A stretch of DNA of 64,000 bases. Origin: CAIWHR01 sp963741355 (GTDB lineage: Bacteria > Pseudomonadota > Gammaproteobacteria > Burkholderiales > Casimicrobiaceae). The translations under genes were made by a program, and so were the position numbers. Position 1 is the first letter of the stretch, and the number at the start of each line of letters is the position of its first letter. This document shows, piece by piece, positions 16,967-26,018 of the stretch. Below the pieces are notes generated by a model. That model did not search any database. It was not told the DNA's origin and saw nothing but the letters and a program-made list of their open reading frames with translations. The stretch is from the NCBI GenBank assembly GCA_963741355.1, contig CAVUIG010000024.1:1-64000 (forward strand), in the 5' to 3' direction.

Positions 16967-17245
16967 ATGATCCGCACGTTTCGCCACAAGGGACTCGCCC
17001 GATTCTTCATGACGAGCGCAATCAAGGGAATTCCCCACGCGCATCGGATGCGAATAGAGCGAATGCTCGATCGGCTCGATGCAGCGTCGCGCCCGGGGGA
17101 CATGAACGTTCCCGGATGGCAATTTCATCCGCTGCGCGGCGATCGGGAGGGCACATTCGCAGTCTCCGTAACGGGCAACTTGCGGGTTACGTTTGCGTTC
17201 GATGGCGAAGACGCCGTCGACGTCAATCTCGAGGATTACCACTGA
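16967..17245 (+). CDS. higB: HigB-1 type plasmid-maintenance toxin
   Basis: ATG 16967 gives 92 residues: MIRTFRHKGLARFFMTSAIK, HAHRMRIERMLDRLDAASRP, DMNVPGWQFHPLRGDREGTF and NLRVTFAFDGEDAVDVNLED, ending YH. This matches the proteic killer (HigB/RelE) family almost end to end. The stop overlaps the antitoxin start (TGATG). It cleaves mRNA on the ribosome in characterised members. Confidence 0.92.
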   Translation: MIRTFRHKGLARFFMTSAIKGIPHAHRMRIERMLDRLDAASRPGDMNVPGWQFHPLRGDREGTFAVSVTGNLRVTFAFDGEDAVDVNLEDYH

Positions 17246-17556
17246 TGAAATCGCTGCGCGATCGCCGCCGCGCCCCCACCCACCCGGGTGCGATCCTGCG
17301 CGAAGACGTGCTCCCCGCGCTCAGGATGTCGCAGGGCGAGCTGGCGCAGCGGCTCGGCGTGTCGCGGGTGACCGTCAACACGCTGCTCCAGGAAAGGCGT
17401 GATCTGTCCGTCGAGCTCGCGGCGCGCATCGCGAAGCTGCTCGGCCATTCGCCCGAGAGCTGGCTGCGGATGCAGGAGGCGCTCGACCTCTGGCGCCTCG
17501 CGCAGGATCCGTCACGCCTTGCCGACGTGACACCGCTTTCCCGGGACGCCGCGTGA
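17245..17556 (+). CDS. higA: HigA-type Xre antitoxin
   Basis: ATG 17245 overlaps the toxin TGA. It encodes 103 residues with the canonical HigA opening HPGAILREDVLPALRMSQGE and the helix-turn-helix LAQRLGVSRVTVNTLLQERR, then ELAARIAKLLGHSPESWLRM. The gene is intact. It is expected to bind the repeat at 16900-16947 as well as the toxin. Confidence 0.92.
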   Translation: MKSLRDRRRAPTHPGAILREDVLPALRMSQGELAQRLGVSRVTVNTLLQERRDLSVELAARIAKLLGHSPESWLRMQEALDLWRLAQDPSRLADVTPLSRDAA

Positions 17557-17594
17557 AATCAGCGCGGCGTGACCGAGTGCGGCGCGAAGTGACG

Positions 17595-18215
17595 TCAGGC
17601 CGCCGCGACTTCCTTCTTGACGAGCCCTTCGGCGACGAGCACCGCGTGCACGGCCGGACGTGCGGCGACGCGCGCCTGGAATTGCTGCAGCGCCGGCCAC
17701 GGCGCGAGGTCGACCTTCAGCATGGGCGCCCAGTTGAGGATCGTGAAGAGATACGCGTCGGCGACGGTGAACGTCGATCCCGTGAGGTAGGGCTGCGCGT
17801 CGAGCGTCTTCGCGATGAGCTCGAAACGCGTCGCGAGCTTCGCCTTCGCGTCCTTCGTCGCCTCGGGCGAGATCGGATGCCACAGCGGGCCGAACTGCTT
17901 GTGCAGCTCGGTCGCCATGAAGTTGAGCCACTCCATGAGTCGATAGCGCTCCATCGTTCCGAAGAAGGGTGCCAGCGTGCCCGGCTTGCGGTCGGCGATG
18001 TACTGCAGGATCACCGCGACTTCGGAAAGGCGCGTCCCGTCGTCGAGCTCGAGCAGCGGCACGTAGCCCTTCGGATTGATCGCGTAGTAGTCGGTGCCGT
18101 CGGCGAGCAGGTGCTTCTTCAGGTCCACCCGCGCGACGTCGTACGGCAGGCCGGCTTCGGACAGCGCGATGTGCGGGGCGAGCGAGCAGGCACCCGTGGA
18201 GTAATAGAGTTTCAT
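17595..18215 (-). CDS. gstA: Glutathione S-transferase, beta class (GstA-like)
   Basis: An intact protein of 206 residues. The thioredoxin-fold domain begins MKLYYSTGACSLAPHIALSE, with the beta-class cysteine at position 10. The cis-Pro loop GYVPLLELDDGTRLSEVAVI supplies the glutathione-binding P-L and S-E pair. The helical domain shows LTGSTFTVADAYLFTILNWA. It is a cytoplasmic detoxification enzyme. The upstream DoxX gene on the same strand is 108 bp away. Confidence 0.92.
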   Translation of the reverse strand: MKLYYSTGACSLAPHIALSEAGLPYDVARVDLKKHLLADGTDYYAINPKGYVPLLELDDGTRLSEVAVILQYIADRKPGTLAPFFGTMERYRLMEWLNFMATELHKQFGPLWHPISPEATKDAKAKLATRFELIAKTLDAQPYLTGSTFTVADAYLFTILNWAPMLKVDLAPWPALQQFQARVAARPAVHAVLVAEGLVKKEVAAA

Positions 18216-18323
18216 GCCAGATCCTTTCCGAGAAGCCGGTCGACGAGAATTCGACCCATGGCCGGCCCGGAATTCCCGGGTGACGGCATGCCCTGCAATT
18301 GGCTTGCCCTTTGATCGCTGCGA

Positions 18324-18744
18324 TCAGGCGCGTTGGGTCGCCAGCGGCGCCCCGAAGCCGCGCAGCGCGAACGCACCGTCGCCGAGCAGGGCCTGCACGA
18401 ACAGCGTGACGGTCCAGAACGCCGGATATTCCCAGCCGCCCTTCGGCGACGTGAACAGCCAGCCGTTGCCCGAGTGCACCCAGGTCGCGCCGATCAGCAC
18501 CGGAATCAATGCGATCGATACGGCTCGGGTGCGGACGACCTGCGATCAGCAGGATACCCCCGACGAATTCGGCGGCGACGGTCGCGTAGCCGAGGACGCC
18601 CGGCAGCCCGAGCGATTCGAAGAACTGCGCGGTGCCCGGCAGCGTGAAGACGAAGTACTTGAGCAGCGCGTGGGCGATGAACATCGTCCCCAGCGAGATC
18701 CGCAGCAGCATTGCGGCGTAGGCATTCGCGACTGAATCATTCAT
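18324..18744 (-). CDS. DoxX-family membrane protein, frameshifted
   Basis: Starts at ATG 18744 (MNDSVANAYAAMLLRISLGT). The first frame has MFIAHALLKYFVFTLPGTAQ, FFESLGLPG and AAEFVGGILLIAG. After a one-base break near 18545 it continues AVSIALIPVLIGATWVHSGN and GWLFTSPKGGWEYPAFWTVT, then LFVQALLGDGAF. About 140 residues with four helices, a standard DoxX/YphA-like protein. It is divergent from the LysR gene, which probably regulates it and the gst gene. Confidence 0.8.
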
Positions 18745-18842
18745 GGTGGCTCCTGTCGATGGCGCGCGTTGGATGGGCGCGATGGAGCCCATCTTGAACG
18801 TTGCCGTGATTGGGATAAATAGGGCCATGGCTTGAAATACTG

Positions 18843-18857
18843 TTGCGTTTTGCGCAA
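18843..18857. promoter_or_regulatory. LysR-type binding box in the divergent promoter
   Basis: TTGCG-TTTTG-CGCAA, an interrupted palindrome, lies 18 bp upstream of the LysR-type gene start and between it and the divergent DoxX gene. Position and symmetry fit a LysR autoregulatory site. Confidence 0.5.
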
Positions 18858-18874
18858 TAATGGCCGGACTCGCC

Positions 18875-19873
18875 ATGGATCGCTTCGACGCCATCAACGC
18901 CTTCGTCCGGGTCGTCGAGACCGGCAGCTTCGCGCGCGCCGCCGACCGGCTCGGCGTCTCGGTGTCGTCCGTGTCGCGGCACGTGACCGAGCTCGAGGCG
19001 CATCTCGGTGCGCGACTGCTCAATCGCACCACGCGCAGCCTCTCGCTCACCGAGGCCGGACGTGCGTTCCACGAGCGCGGCATGCAGCTCCTCGCCGATC
19101 TCGAGGAGGCCGAGGAGTCGGCCGGCGCGGGCACCGCGGTGCCGCGCGGGACGCTTCGCCTCACCTGCGGCGTGAACTTCGGCACGCATTATCTTGCGCC
19201 CGCCATCGCCGATTTCACCGGGCGGCATCCCGACATGCGATTCGACGTCGAGCTGTCCGATCGCATCGTCGATCTCGTCGACGAAGGCTTCGACGCCGCG
19301 GTCCGGATCGGGCCGATCGGCGGCCAGAACCTGGTCGCGCGCAGGATCGGCAGCACGCAGCTCGTCTGCTGCGCGTCGCCCGACTATCTCGCCCGCCACG
19401 GCGAGCCGCGCACGCCCGAGGAGCTCGCGCAGCACGCCTGCCTCGTCTACGAGTACGCGCCGCAGCGGGAGATGTGGCCGTTCGCCGATGGACGCGGGCG
19501 CGAGCGGAAGGTCCGCATCGCGGGCCCCATGCATGCGAACAACGGCGCGTTCCTGGTGGCGCTCGCGGTCGCGGGGCGCGGCATCAGCTACGAGCCTGAT
19601 TTCATCGTCGGGCCCGATGTGCGCGCGGGCCGCCTCGTTCCCATCCTGCGCGATTTCGCGCCGCCGGCGGCCGGCATCCACGTCGTCTATCCCAGCCGCC
19701 GGCACCTGTCGGCCAAGGTTCGCGCGTTCGCCGATTTTCTGATCGAGCGCTTCCGCGAGCCCGCGTGGACGCTCGACTGCGCGGCAGCGCAGCGCCGCGC
19801 AAAGGAGCAGAGCCGCGCCCTGCGCCTCTTCGCGCGAAAGCTGCCGCAAGTAGCGCCGCGCAAACGGCGCTGA
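18875..19873 (+). CDS. LysR-family transcriptional regulator
   Basis: ATG 18875 (MDRFDAINAFVRVVETGSFA) is the usual LysR start and is preferred to the in-frame ATG at 18860. The winged HTH reads RAADRLGVSVSSVSRHVTEL and EAHLGARLLNRTTRSLSLTE. The effector domain contains FDVELSDRIVDLVDEGFDAA, VRIGPIGGQNLVARRIG and PDYLARHGEP, as in the CrgA/DmlR-like subgroup. The C-terminus is Arg/Lys-rich. 332 residues, intact. The likely target is the divergent doxX (and perhaps gst) operon; the effector is unknown. Confidence 0.9.
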   Translation: MDRFDAINAFVRVVETGSFARAADRLGVSVSSVSRHVTELEAHLGARLLNRTTRSLSLTEAGRAFHERGMQLLADLEEAEESAGAGTAVPRGTLRLTCGVNFGTHYLAPAIADFTGRHPDMRFDVELSDRIVDLVDEGFDAAVRIGPIGGQNLVARRIGSTQLVCCASPDYLARHGEPRTPEELAQHACLVYEYAPQREMWPFADGRGRERKVRIAGPMHANNGAFLVALAVAGRGISYEPDFIVGPDVRAGRLVPILRDFAPPAAGIHVVYPSRRHLSAKVRAFADFLIERFREPAWTLDCAAAQRRAKEQSRALRLFARKLPQVAPRKRR

Positions 19874-19907
19874 ACGCATTGCGCGTCGGCGGTCCCGACC
19901 TCGCGCG

Positions 19908-20790
19908 CTATCGCCCCGGGCCGCCGCTCGTCAGTTGCTCCCGGACGTCGCGAAGCCAGGCCTTGGCGGCGCGCTCGTTGCGCAGTCCGATCCGCACCAT
20001 GAGTTTCTGCCCGGCGGACAGCGATTCGAGGCCGGGATCCGCAAACTCGTAGACGACCTTCGGCTGCACGAGACCGACCGGCCGAGCGATCTCCGGCGCC
20101 GCGAGGAGATCGTCGATCGCCTCGATCACGCGATCGTTGAATGCGCCGGAAGGGTAGCCCAGCGCACGGTACTCCTCCTGGAACAGCGGATAGAACCGCG
20201 CGTACGCGGCAACGAGCTGCTTTGGGTCCACCGCCGCCATCACCGCCGCATAGGCCGCGTAGCGCGCGTCGTTTGCGGCTGCGAGGGCGAGGCCGTCATT
20301 CTCGGACGAGGTCGACGAGCGATCCCGCCGCCGGCCTGACTGGAAGGAGTTGCGCGGGCAGTTTCTTGCGCGGCAGGTTGTCGACCGTGACGACGACTCG
20401 CCGGGCGATTTCGTCAGGGATGGAAGAGCTCGCGCGCCGACACGGGGCCGGCGAGTGCCGCCAGGGCTTCCCCCAGCGCGCCGTCGCTGTGCTCGAGCGG
20501 CGGAAGCGGCTCCGCGGAACGGACCGAACCAGCGCCTCGGGAAGCGGATGGCGGATCGTGGCACCGGGCACGGGCGCCGGGGAAGGCGCCTCGCGCGATA
20601 CGCCGGGCGGCGCGGTGCCGGGATCGAAGGTCGCTGGTAGAAATAGATCGCCGCGGCGATGCCAAGTCCGAGGATGAGCGCCGCGACCCATCCGCCCCAG
20701 GCGCCGGCGGCGGCGTGCCGCGTGCGGCGCGCGACGGAATGCTCCAGCGCGTCTTCCGCCGGAACCGCGATCGGCTCGACGTCTGGTCAT
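19908..20790 (-). CDS. DUF3014 family membrane-anchored protein, multiply frameshifted
   Basis: Frames combine to: a cytoplasmic N-terminus (VEPIAVPAEDALEHSVARRT), a transmembrane helix (GGWVAALILGLGIAAAIYFY), a Pro-rich linker, PLPPLEHSDGALGEALAALA, VVVTVDNLPRKKLPAQLLPV and RPAAGSL. Then follow RYAAYAAVMAAVDPKQLVAA, YARFYPLFQEEYRALGYPSG, FNDRVIEAIDDLLAAPE and LVQPKVVYEFADPGLESLSA, then GQKLMVRIGLRNERAAKAWL. This is the whole DUF3014 pattern. At least four breaks occur (just after the start, and near 20640, 20440 and 20300). The family's function is unknown; it is common in beta- and gammaproteobacteria. Confidence 0.7.
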
Positions 20791-20886
20791 GCGCGATCCT
20801 CCTCACGGCTGCATCCGCTCACGCATCGCGGCTCGGCCGCCGGCGAGTCGACCGCGGCGGCCGCAGCCGCATTAGCAGTGTTGCGC

Positions 20887-21301
20887 CTAGGAATGACTGT
20901 AGCGCGCGATGGCGTCGTCGAGGCAGGAATCACGCTGCGTTTCCGGCCCCGCGATGCATTGTTTCAATGCGGCGCGATAGGCCGGGTCTCCGGTCCCCGA
21001 CATCGCGACCGGCGGCGCGATCGATTCAGCCGTTGACGGCGTCATCGGGGTGCGCGGAATGCGCGTGCATCTTCCCCGCATGCTTCTTGTTTGCGGATTC
21101 CGGTGTCGCGGCCGAGGCCGTTTCCGGGCCGGCGCGTGTCGTGGCCGCGGGCGTTTGCGGGGCGGGCGCGGTGGCTGCCTCCGGGGCCGCAGGCTTCGTG
21201 CCCGGCGACGGCGCGTTGCCGTAGTTCACCTGGCCGATCGCCGACATTGAAAATATTGCGATGGTGAAGCCCAGCGCGGAAAAAAGAGGGCGTGTCGTCA
21301 T
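20887..21301 (-). CDS. Small exported protein with Cys-containing C-terminus, probably frameshifted
   Basis: ATG 21301 starts a signal peptide (MTTRPLFSALGFTIAIFSMS) followed by an Ala/Pro/Thr-rich spacer and a His/Lys-rich patch (NKKHAGKMHAHSAHPDD). This frame ends at 21026. The adjacent frame runs on through DPAYRAALKQCIAGPETQRD and SCLDDAIARYSHS to 20887. Short exported betaproteobacterial proteins often end in a similar two-Cys motif. One gene with a break near 21040 is proposed; two separate ORFs is the alternative. The function is unknown. Confidence 0.5.
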
Positions 21302-21620
21302 GAGATCCTCCAGACAGGAATGACTCGCGTTTGACCGGTTCCCCGCGACGCGAGTTCGCCGCCAATAGGCGTCGGCCCCACCGTGCAAGTCATCGCATCC
21401 ATGACCCCGTGAGCACCCGTATCGGAACCGCATGGGTCAACTTTCGTCCGCTGCCGCTTGGCGGCTGACGCCGCGCGCGTTACGCTCCGGCCCTTGCCTG
21501 ACCGAGTCGAAGGATGTGACCGGCGCTTCCCGCGCCGGGCACCGGGGCCACGCCGTGATGCGAAACGGCATCACGCCCGACATCCGCCCGAGCGGTCAAC
21601 GCTGAACGAGGAGATCTCGC

Positions 21621-23059
21621 ATGCATTCATTGCGCCGCGCGGTATGCGCGCTGTTGGCCGGTGTTGTCCTGCTTGCGGCCTGCGGCAAGTCCGAGCCGCC
21701 GCCCCCGCCGCCGAAGGCCGAGCCGCCGCAAGCCCGTCGCCCCGACGGTCAACGCCGAATTGAAGCGGCTGGCGGCGGAGGTCTACGTCTTCGGGTTTCC
21801 GCTCGTGCTGACGGACGTCACGCGCGCCGTCGATACCGCGGGACTGCCGCCCGACACATTCCGCCACACGCGCGCGCTTCCCGATGCGAAGACGCCGGGG
21901 TCAAGCCCGAACGCCGACTTCCTGTACTCGCAGGCGTGGCTCGACCTGTCCGATGGGCCGGTGATCCTCTCGGTGCCCGACACCAAGGGGCGCTATTACC
22001 TGATCGCGATCCTCGACGCGTGGACCAACGTCGCGGGCTCGCTCGGCAAGCGGACCACCGGCACCGAGAAGGGCGAGTTCGCGATCGTGGGTCCGACCTG
22101 GAAGGGCACGCTGCCGGGTGGCGTCTCGGAGGTGCGCTCGCCGACGGACCTCACGTGGCTCTTCGCGCGGATCCAGACCAACGGCGGCGCGGACATCGAC
22201 GTCGCCACGCGTGTCCAGAACGACTTGAAGCTTCGGCCGTTGAAGGCGCCGGCCAAGCCGGCCGGCAAATCCGCGGCGCCGCCTGCGGCGACCGCCGCGG
22301 CAGCCGACGTCGAAGACGTCGCCGCGCGATCAGGTCGCGGCGATGGACGCGGCGACGTTCTACACACGCCTCGCGATGCTGCTCGCGCACAACCCGCCCG
22401 CCGCGGACGACGCGCCGATGAAGGAGAAGATGACGAAGCTCGGGATCACGCCGGGCAAGCCGTTCGACATGTCGAAACTCGACGCGCTGTCGGTCCAGAG
22501 CATCCAGGAGGGCGCGAAATCGGCGATCGAGGCGATCGAGAAGTCCGCGAAGAGCGGCTCGGGCGGCGAGATCCGCAATGGCTGGACGTTCGACGCCGCG
22601 CTGGGACGCTGGGGCACGGATTACGGCAAGCGCGCCGTCGCCGCTTACACCGGGATCGGCCTCAACGCGCCCGAGGACGCGATCTTCATGGCGACCGACG
22701 TCGACGCCGAAGGCCACAAGCTCGAAGGCGCGAACCGGTACGTCATGCATTTCGACAACAAGACGCTGCCGCCCGTGGACGGATTCTGGTCGCTCAGCGT
22801 CTACGACGACCAGCACCACTTCATCGCCAATCCGCAGAATCGCTACAACCTCGGCAGCACGAGCCGCCTCGCGGCGAATGCCGACGGATCGATCGACATC
22901 TTCATCCAGAGCGCCGCGCCCGGCGCCGACAAGTCGGCGAACTGGCTGCCGTCGCCGAGCGGCCGCTTCAACGTGATCCTGCGTCTTTACTGGCCGAAGG
23001 CGGAAGTCGTCGAGCGCAGGTGGGTGCCGCCCGGCATCCGGAAAGAGAAGGCCGGCTGA
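21621..23059 (+). CDS. DUF1254/DUF1214 lipoprotein, frameshifted
   Basis: ATG 21621, with GAGGAG upstream, opens a lipoprotein signal (LLAGVVLLAAC-GKS, lipobox LAAC). The frame then shifts near 21730 to LKRLAAEVYVFGFPLVLTDV, NADFLYSQAWLDLSDGPVIL and VPDTKGRYYLIAILDAWTNV. It shifts again near 22325 to MDAATFYTRLAMLLAHNPP. The C-terminal DUF1214 part reads GWTFDAALGRWGTDYGKRAV, GANRYVMHFDNKTLPPVDGF and WSLSVYDDQHHF. About 480 residues, the normal length for this envelope protein family. The exact function is unknown. Confidence 0.85.
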
Positions 23060-23184
23060 CGCGCACGTTCGCCGGCGGCTCGATGACCGCGCACGGGCGA
23101 ATCCGCGCGCGGATGTTTCCTCGTCACCTGTTTTCGCGGGATGCTGCCACCATGCGGTAGCATTCCGGAAACAGGAGGCTTCGC

Positions 23185-23841
23185 ATGAGCGAATTTCCCA
23201 GCGACATCTACACCGAACCCGCGAATCTCGACGTCGACACGCTGCGCAATCTCGGCCCGCTTGCACCACTCGCCGGCATCTGGGAAGGCACGCGCGGCCT
23301 CGACGTCAAGCCGAAGGCCGAGGGGCCGAAGAAGCAGGCCTACGTCGAGCGCATCGAGCTGCAGCCGATCGATCCGCAGACCAACGGCCCGCAACTCTTC
23401 TACGGCCTGCGCTATCACCAGCATGTCGTGAAGCCGGCCCAGGTCAAGACCTATCACGACCAGGTCGGCTACTGGCTCTGGGAGCCGGCCACCGGCACGG
23501 TCATCCAGACGCTGACGATTCCGCGCGCGCAGGTCGTGATGGCGGCGGGCAAGGCGAGCCCCGACGCAAGGAGCTTCGAGCTCATCGCCCGTCTGGACGA
23601 CGAGTGCTACGGCATTCGCTCGACGCCGTTCCTGCAGCACGCGTTCAAGACGGTCGAGTACCGCATCAAGGTCGTCGTCAACGACGACGGAAGCTGGACA
23701 TACGACGAGGATACGGTGCTGATCATTCCCGGCGTCGCCGCGCCCTTCCATCACACCGATCGCAATACGCTGACCCGCGTCGCCGATCCGACGCCGAATC
23801 CGTTGGCTCGCCCGCGACAGACGGAGATCGCCGGGACGTGA
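23185..23841 (+). CDS. Nitrobindin-like haem-binding beta-barrel protein
   Basis: An intact protein of 218 residues with GGAGG before the ATG. LGPLAPLAGIWEGTRGLDV carries the G-x-W-x-G barrel motif of the nitrobindin/THAP4 haem-binding family. The strands YVERIELQPIDPQTNGPQLF, VGYWLWEPATGTVIQTLTIP and SWTYDEDTVLIIPG follow. Histidines near the C-terminus (PFHHTDRNTLTRV) could supply the proximal ligand. Family members bind ferric haem and NO or act in peroxynitrite handling. The next genes, hemerythrin and DUF2249, support a nitric-oxide-stress context. Confidence 0.8.
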   Translation: MSEFPSDIYTEPANLDVDTLRNLGPLAPLAGIWEGTRGLDVKPKAEGPKKQAYVERIELQPIDPQTNGPQLFYGLRYHQHVVKPAQVKTYHDQVGYWLWEPATGTVIQTLTIPRAQVVMAAGKASPDARSFELIARLDDECYGIRSTPFLQHAFKTVEYRIKVVVNDDGSWTYDEDTVLIIPGVAAPFHHTDRNTLTRVADPTPNPLARPRQTEIAGT

Positions 23842-23918
23842 GGTGCCGTCGTGGGAGGCAACCCGTCAGCGCGCCCTGCTAAGATGCGTTGCACGCGCGA
23901 ACGAGTCAGGACGACGCC

Positions 23919-24372
23919 ATGAGCCTTCCCACACAGGTGCTCCCGGATCACCACCGGCATTGCGACGATCTGTTCGTCGCCGCCGAGAATTCCGTCCAGC
24001 GTGCCGATTGGGCGGCGGCCGCTTCCGCGTTCGAGCGTTTCCAGCGTCAGATGACGGCACACTTCGACGCCGAGGAGAGCCTGCTCTTCCCCGCATTCGA
24101 GGCGGCAACCGGCTCGATCCGCCGGCCCGACCGAAATGATGCGCTACGAGCACGACCAGATGCGCGCGCTGCTGACGCAGCTCGCGGCAGCCTGCGAAGC
24201 GCATGACGACGAGGGCTACGCGGGCGCCGCCGAGACGCTGCTGATGCTGATGCAGCAGCACAACATGAAGGAGGAGAACATCCTCTATCCGATGTGCGAC
24301 CGGGCGCTGGGTGCCGAAGCGGAAGACGTTGGCGCGCGCATCAGCGCCCTGCTGGAAACGGCGAATGCCTGA
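23919..24372 (+). CDS. Hemerythrin-domain protein, frameshifted
   Basis: ATG 23919 (MSLPTQVLPDHHRHCDDLFV) begins a four-helix hemerythrin fold. The iron ligand motifs are DHHRHCDDLF, HFDAEESLLFPAFE, then after a one-base break near 24130 MMRYEHDQMRALLTQL, and finally QQHNMKEENILYPMCD. About 150 residues. This is the layout of diiron proteins related to YtfE/RIC, which act in iron-centre repair and NO stress. It overlaps the downstream DUF2249 gene by eight bases. Confidence 0.85.
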
Positions 24373-24586
24373 ATCGCGCCTGATCGACGGCCGCGACATG
24401 GTGCCGCCGGAGCCGCTGGAGCGCGCGATCGCCGAGCTGCGGACGCTCGCCCCCGGCGATGAGCTGGTGATGCTGCTGCGCTGCGAGCCATTGCCGCTGT
24501 ACGCGATGCTCGACCGGAGCGGCTTCAGCCATCAAACCACTCCGAGATCCGACGGCACGAACGAAATTCGTATCCGGAAAGCGTAG
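24365..24586 (+). CDS. DUF2249 domain protein
   Basis: ATG 24365 gives 73 residues: LIDGRDMVPPEPLERAIAEL, GDELVMLLRCEPLPLYAMLD and FSHQTTPRSDGTNEIRI. This is the small TusA-like DUF2249 fold that is repeatedly found next to, or fused to, hemerythrin proteins in denitrification and NO-response clusters. It is translationally coupled to the hemerythrin gene. Confidence 0.85.
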   Translation: MPESRLIDGRDMVPPEPLERAIAELRTLAPGDELVMLLRCEPLPLYAMLDRSGFSHQTTPRSDGTNEIRIRKA

Positions 24587-24598
24587 CCGCGCTTCCCG

Positions 24599-25924
24599 AT
24601 GCAGCCGACGCTGTCCTTCGAGCAGGCGCCGCCGATTTCGGTGCCGTTCCGGTTCTTTCTCACGGCACCCCTGTTCGGCGCCGTCGCCGGACTGATTCTC
24701 GCCGTGCTCGGCCCGGAGACGCTCGAGTCGCGCTGGTCGCGCGGCGCGCTGGCGATGACGCACCTGATCGTCGTCGACTTCATGCTGCAGGCGATGTGCG
24801 GATCGCTGCTGCAGTTCGTGGCCGTGGTGGCCGGCGCGAACATCTGGCGGCCGAGCCTGGTGGCTGCGGTCGTGCATCCGCTGATCACGGCAGGGGCGAT
24901 CTTCCTCGCCTCCGCATTCCTGTTCGAACAGCCGGTGCTGTTCCTGCTCGCCGCGGGCGTGTTCGTGGCGGCGCTGGGCCTGTTCCTCACCGTCATGGGC
25001 ATCGCGCTGCTGCGCACGCCGGCGCACAGCATGAGCATTCATGTGCTGCGCCTCGCGGTGCTGGGTCTTCTGGTGACGGTCGTCGCGGGCGCAACCCTCG
25101 CGGTCACGCTGGGACTCGCGCTGACGCTGCCCCCGGGCGTGTCGCTGCCGGCACTCATCAATGTCCACGTCGCCTGGGGTCTCGGCGGCTGGGCCCTGAT
25201 GCTGGTCATCGGAGTTTCGTATCTGGTGGTGCCGATGTTCCAGCTGACGCCGGGCTATCCGGCCTGGTTCACGCGTCTGTTGCCCGCCGGATTGCTCGCG
25301 GTGCTCCTGATATGGACGCTGCAGATCGTTCCCGGGATCGACATATCAGCGCGATGGCAGGCCGGCGTCGCGTTGGCCGGTGTAATGCTCGCGGGAGCGT
25401 ACGCGCTCGTCACGCTATGGCTGCAGGCCCGCCGGCGCCGGCGCCAGATCGATGTCACCTTCATGCTGTGGCGCGGCGCGATGCTCTCGCTCGTCGCGCT
25501 GGCCGTGTCCTGGATCGCGTTTGCGACGTTCCCGCAGTTGGGCGACGCATCACGTGCGCCGGTCTGGCTCGGCATCCTGGCCCTGCCGGGACTGTTCCTG
25601 TCGGTCATCACCGGCATGCTGTACAAGATCATGCCCTTCCTCAACTGGCTCCACCTGCAGCAGGAGGGCGGCACCGGCATGGCGATGCCCAACATGAAGC
25701 AGATGATTCCGGAATCGTCGATGCGTGGCCAGATGACGCTCCACTTCGCCGCACTTGGGCTGCTCCTTGCCGCCGTCGCATGGAACGCGCTGGCACTTCC
25801 CGCGGGGCTTGCGCTCACCGCATCCTGTTTGTGGCTCGAATGGAACCTGCTCACCGCGGCTCGCGTGTATGCGCGCTTCCGCGACAAGATCCGGGCGGCC
25901 CCGACCCCGCGCCACAGCGCCTGA
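24599..25924 (+). CDS. Polytopic membrane protein (about 12 TM) of the hemerythrin/DUF2249 cluster
   Basis: An intact protein of 441 residues starting 12 bp after the DUF2249 stop. It has about twelve hydrophobic helices, for example LFGAVAGLILAVLG, MTHLIVVDFMLQAMCGSLLQ, VHVAWGLGGWALMLVIGVSY and GMLYKIMPFLNWLHLQQ. Conserved-looking histidines lie in helices (MTHLIVVDF, VVHPLIT, NVHVAWG, WLHLQQ). That pattern recalls haem-copper-oxidase-like or NnrS-like proteins found with DUF2249 genes. The family is not certain. It probably works with the NO-stress genes upstream, by context. Confidence 0.65.
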   Translation: MQPTLSFEQAPPISVPFRFFLTAPLFGAVAGLILAVLGPETLESRWSRGALAMTHLIVVDFMLQAMCGSLLQFVAVVAGANIWRPSLVAAVVHPLITAGAIFLASAFLFEQPVLFLLAAGVFVAALGLFLTVMGIALLRTPAHSMSIHVLRLAVLGLLVTVVAGATLAVTLGLALTLPPGVSLPALINVHVAWGLGGWALMLVIGVSYLVVPMFQLTPGYPAWFTRLLPAGLLAVLLIWTLQIVPGIDISARWQAGVALAGVMLAGAYALVTLWLQARRRRRQIDVTFMLWRGAMLSLVALAVSWIAFATFPQLGDASRAPVWLGILALPGLFLSVITGMLYKIMPFLNWLHLQQEGGTGMAMPNMKQMIPESSMRGQMTLHFAALGLLLAAVAWNALALPAGLALTASCLWLEWNLLTAARVYARFRDKIRAAPTPRHSA

Positions 25925-26018
25925 CCGCCGGTAGAGCGCCGGCGCGGGTGGATAACCGCCGTTGGCACGAGTTGTGCGTGGGTCGTTCCGTCTGCGCAAT
26001 CACCCACGCTCGCCGCCC

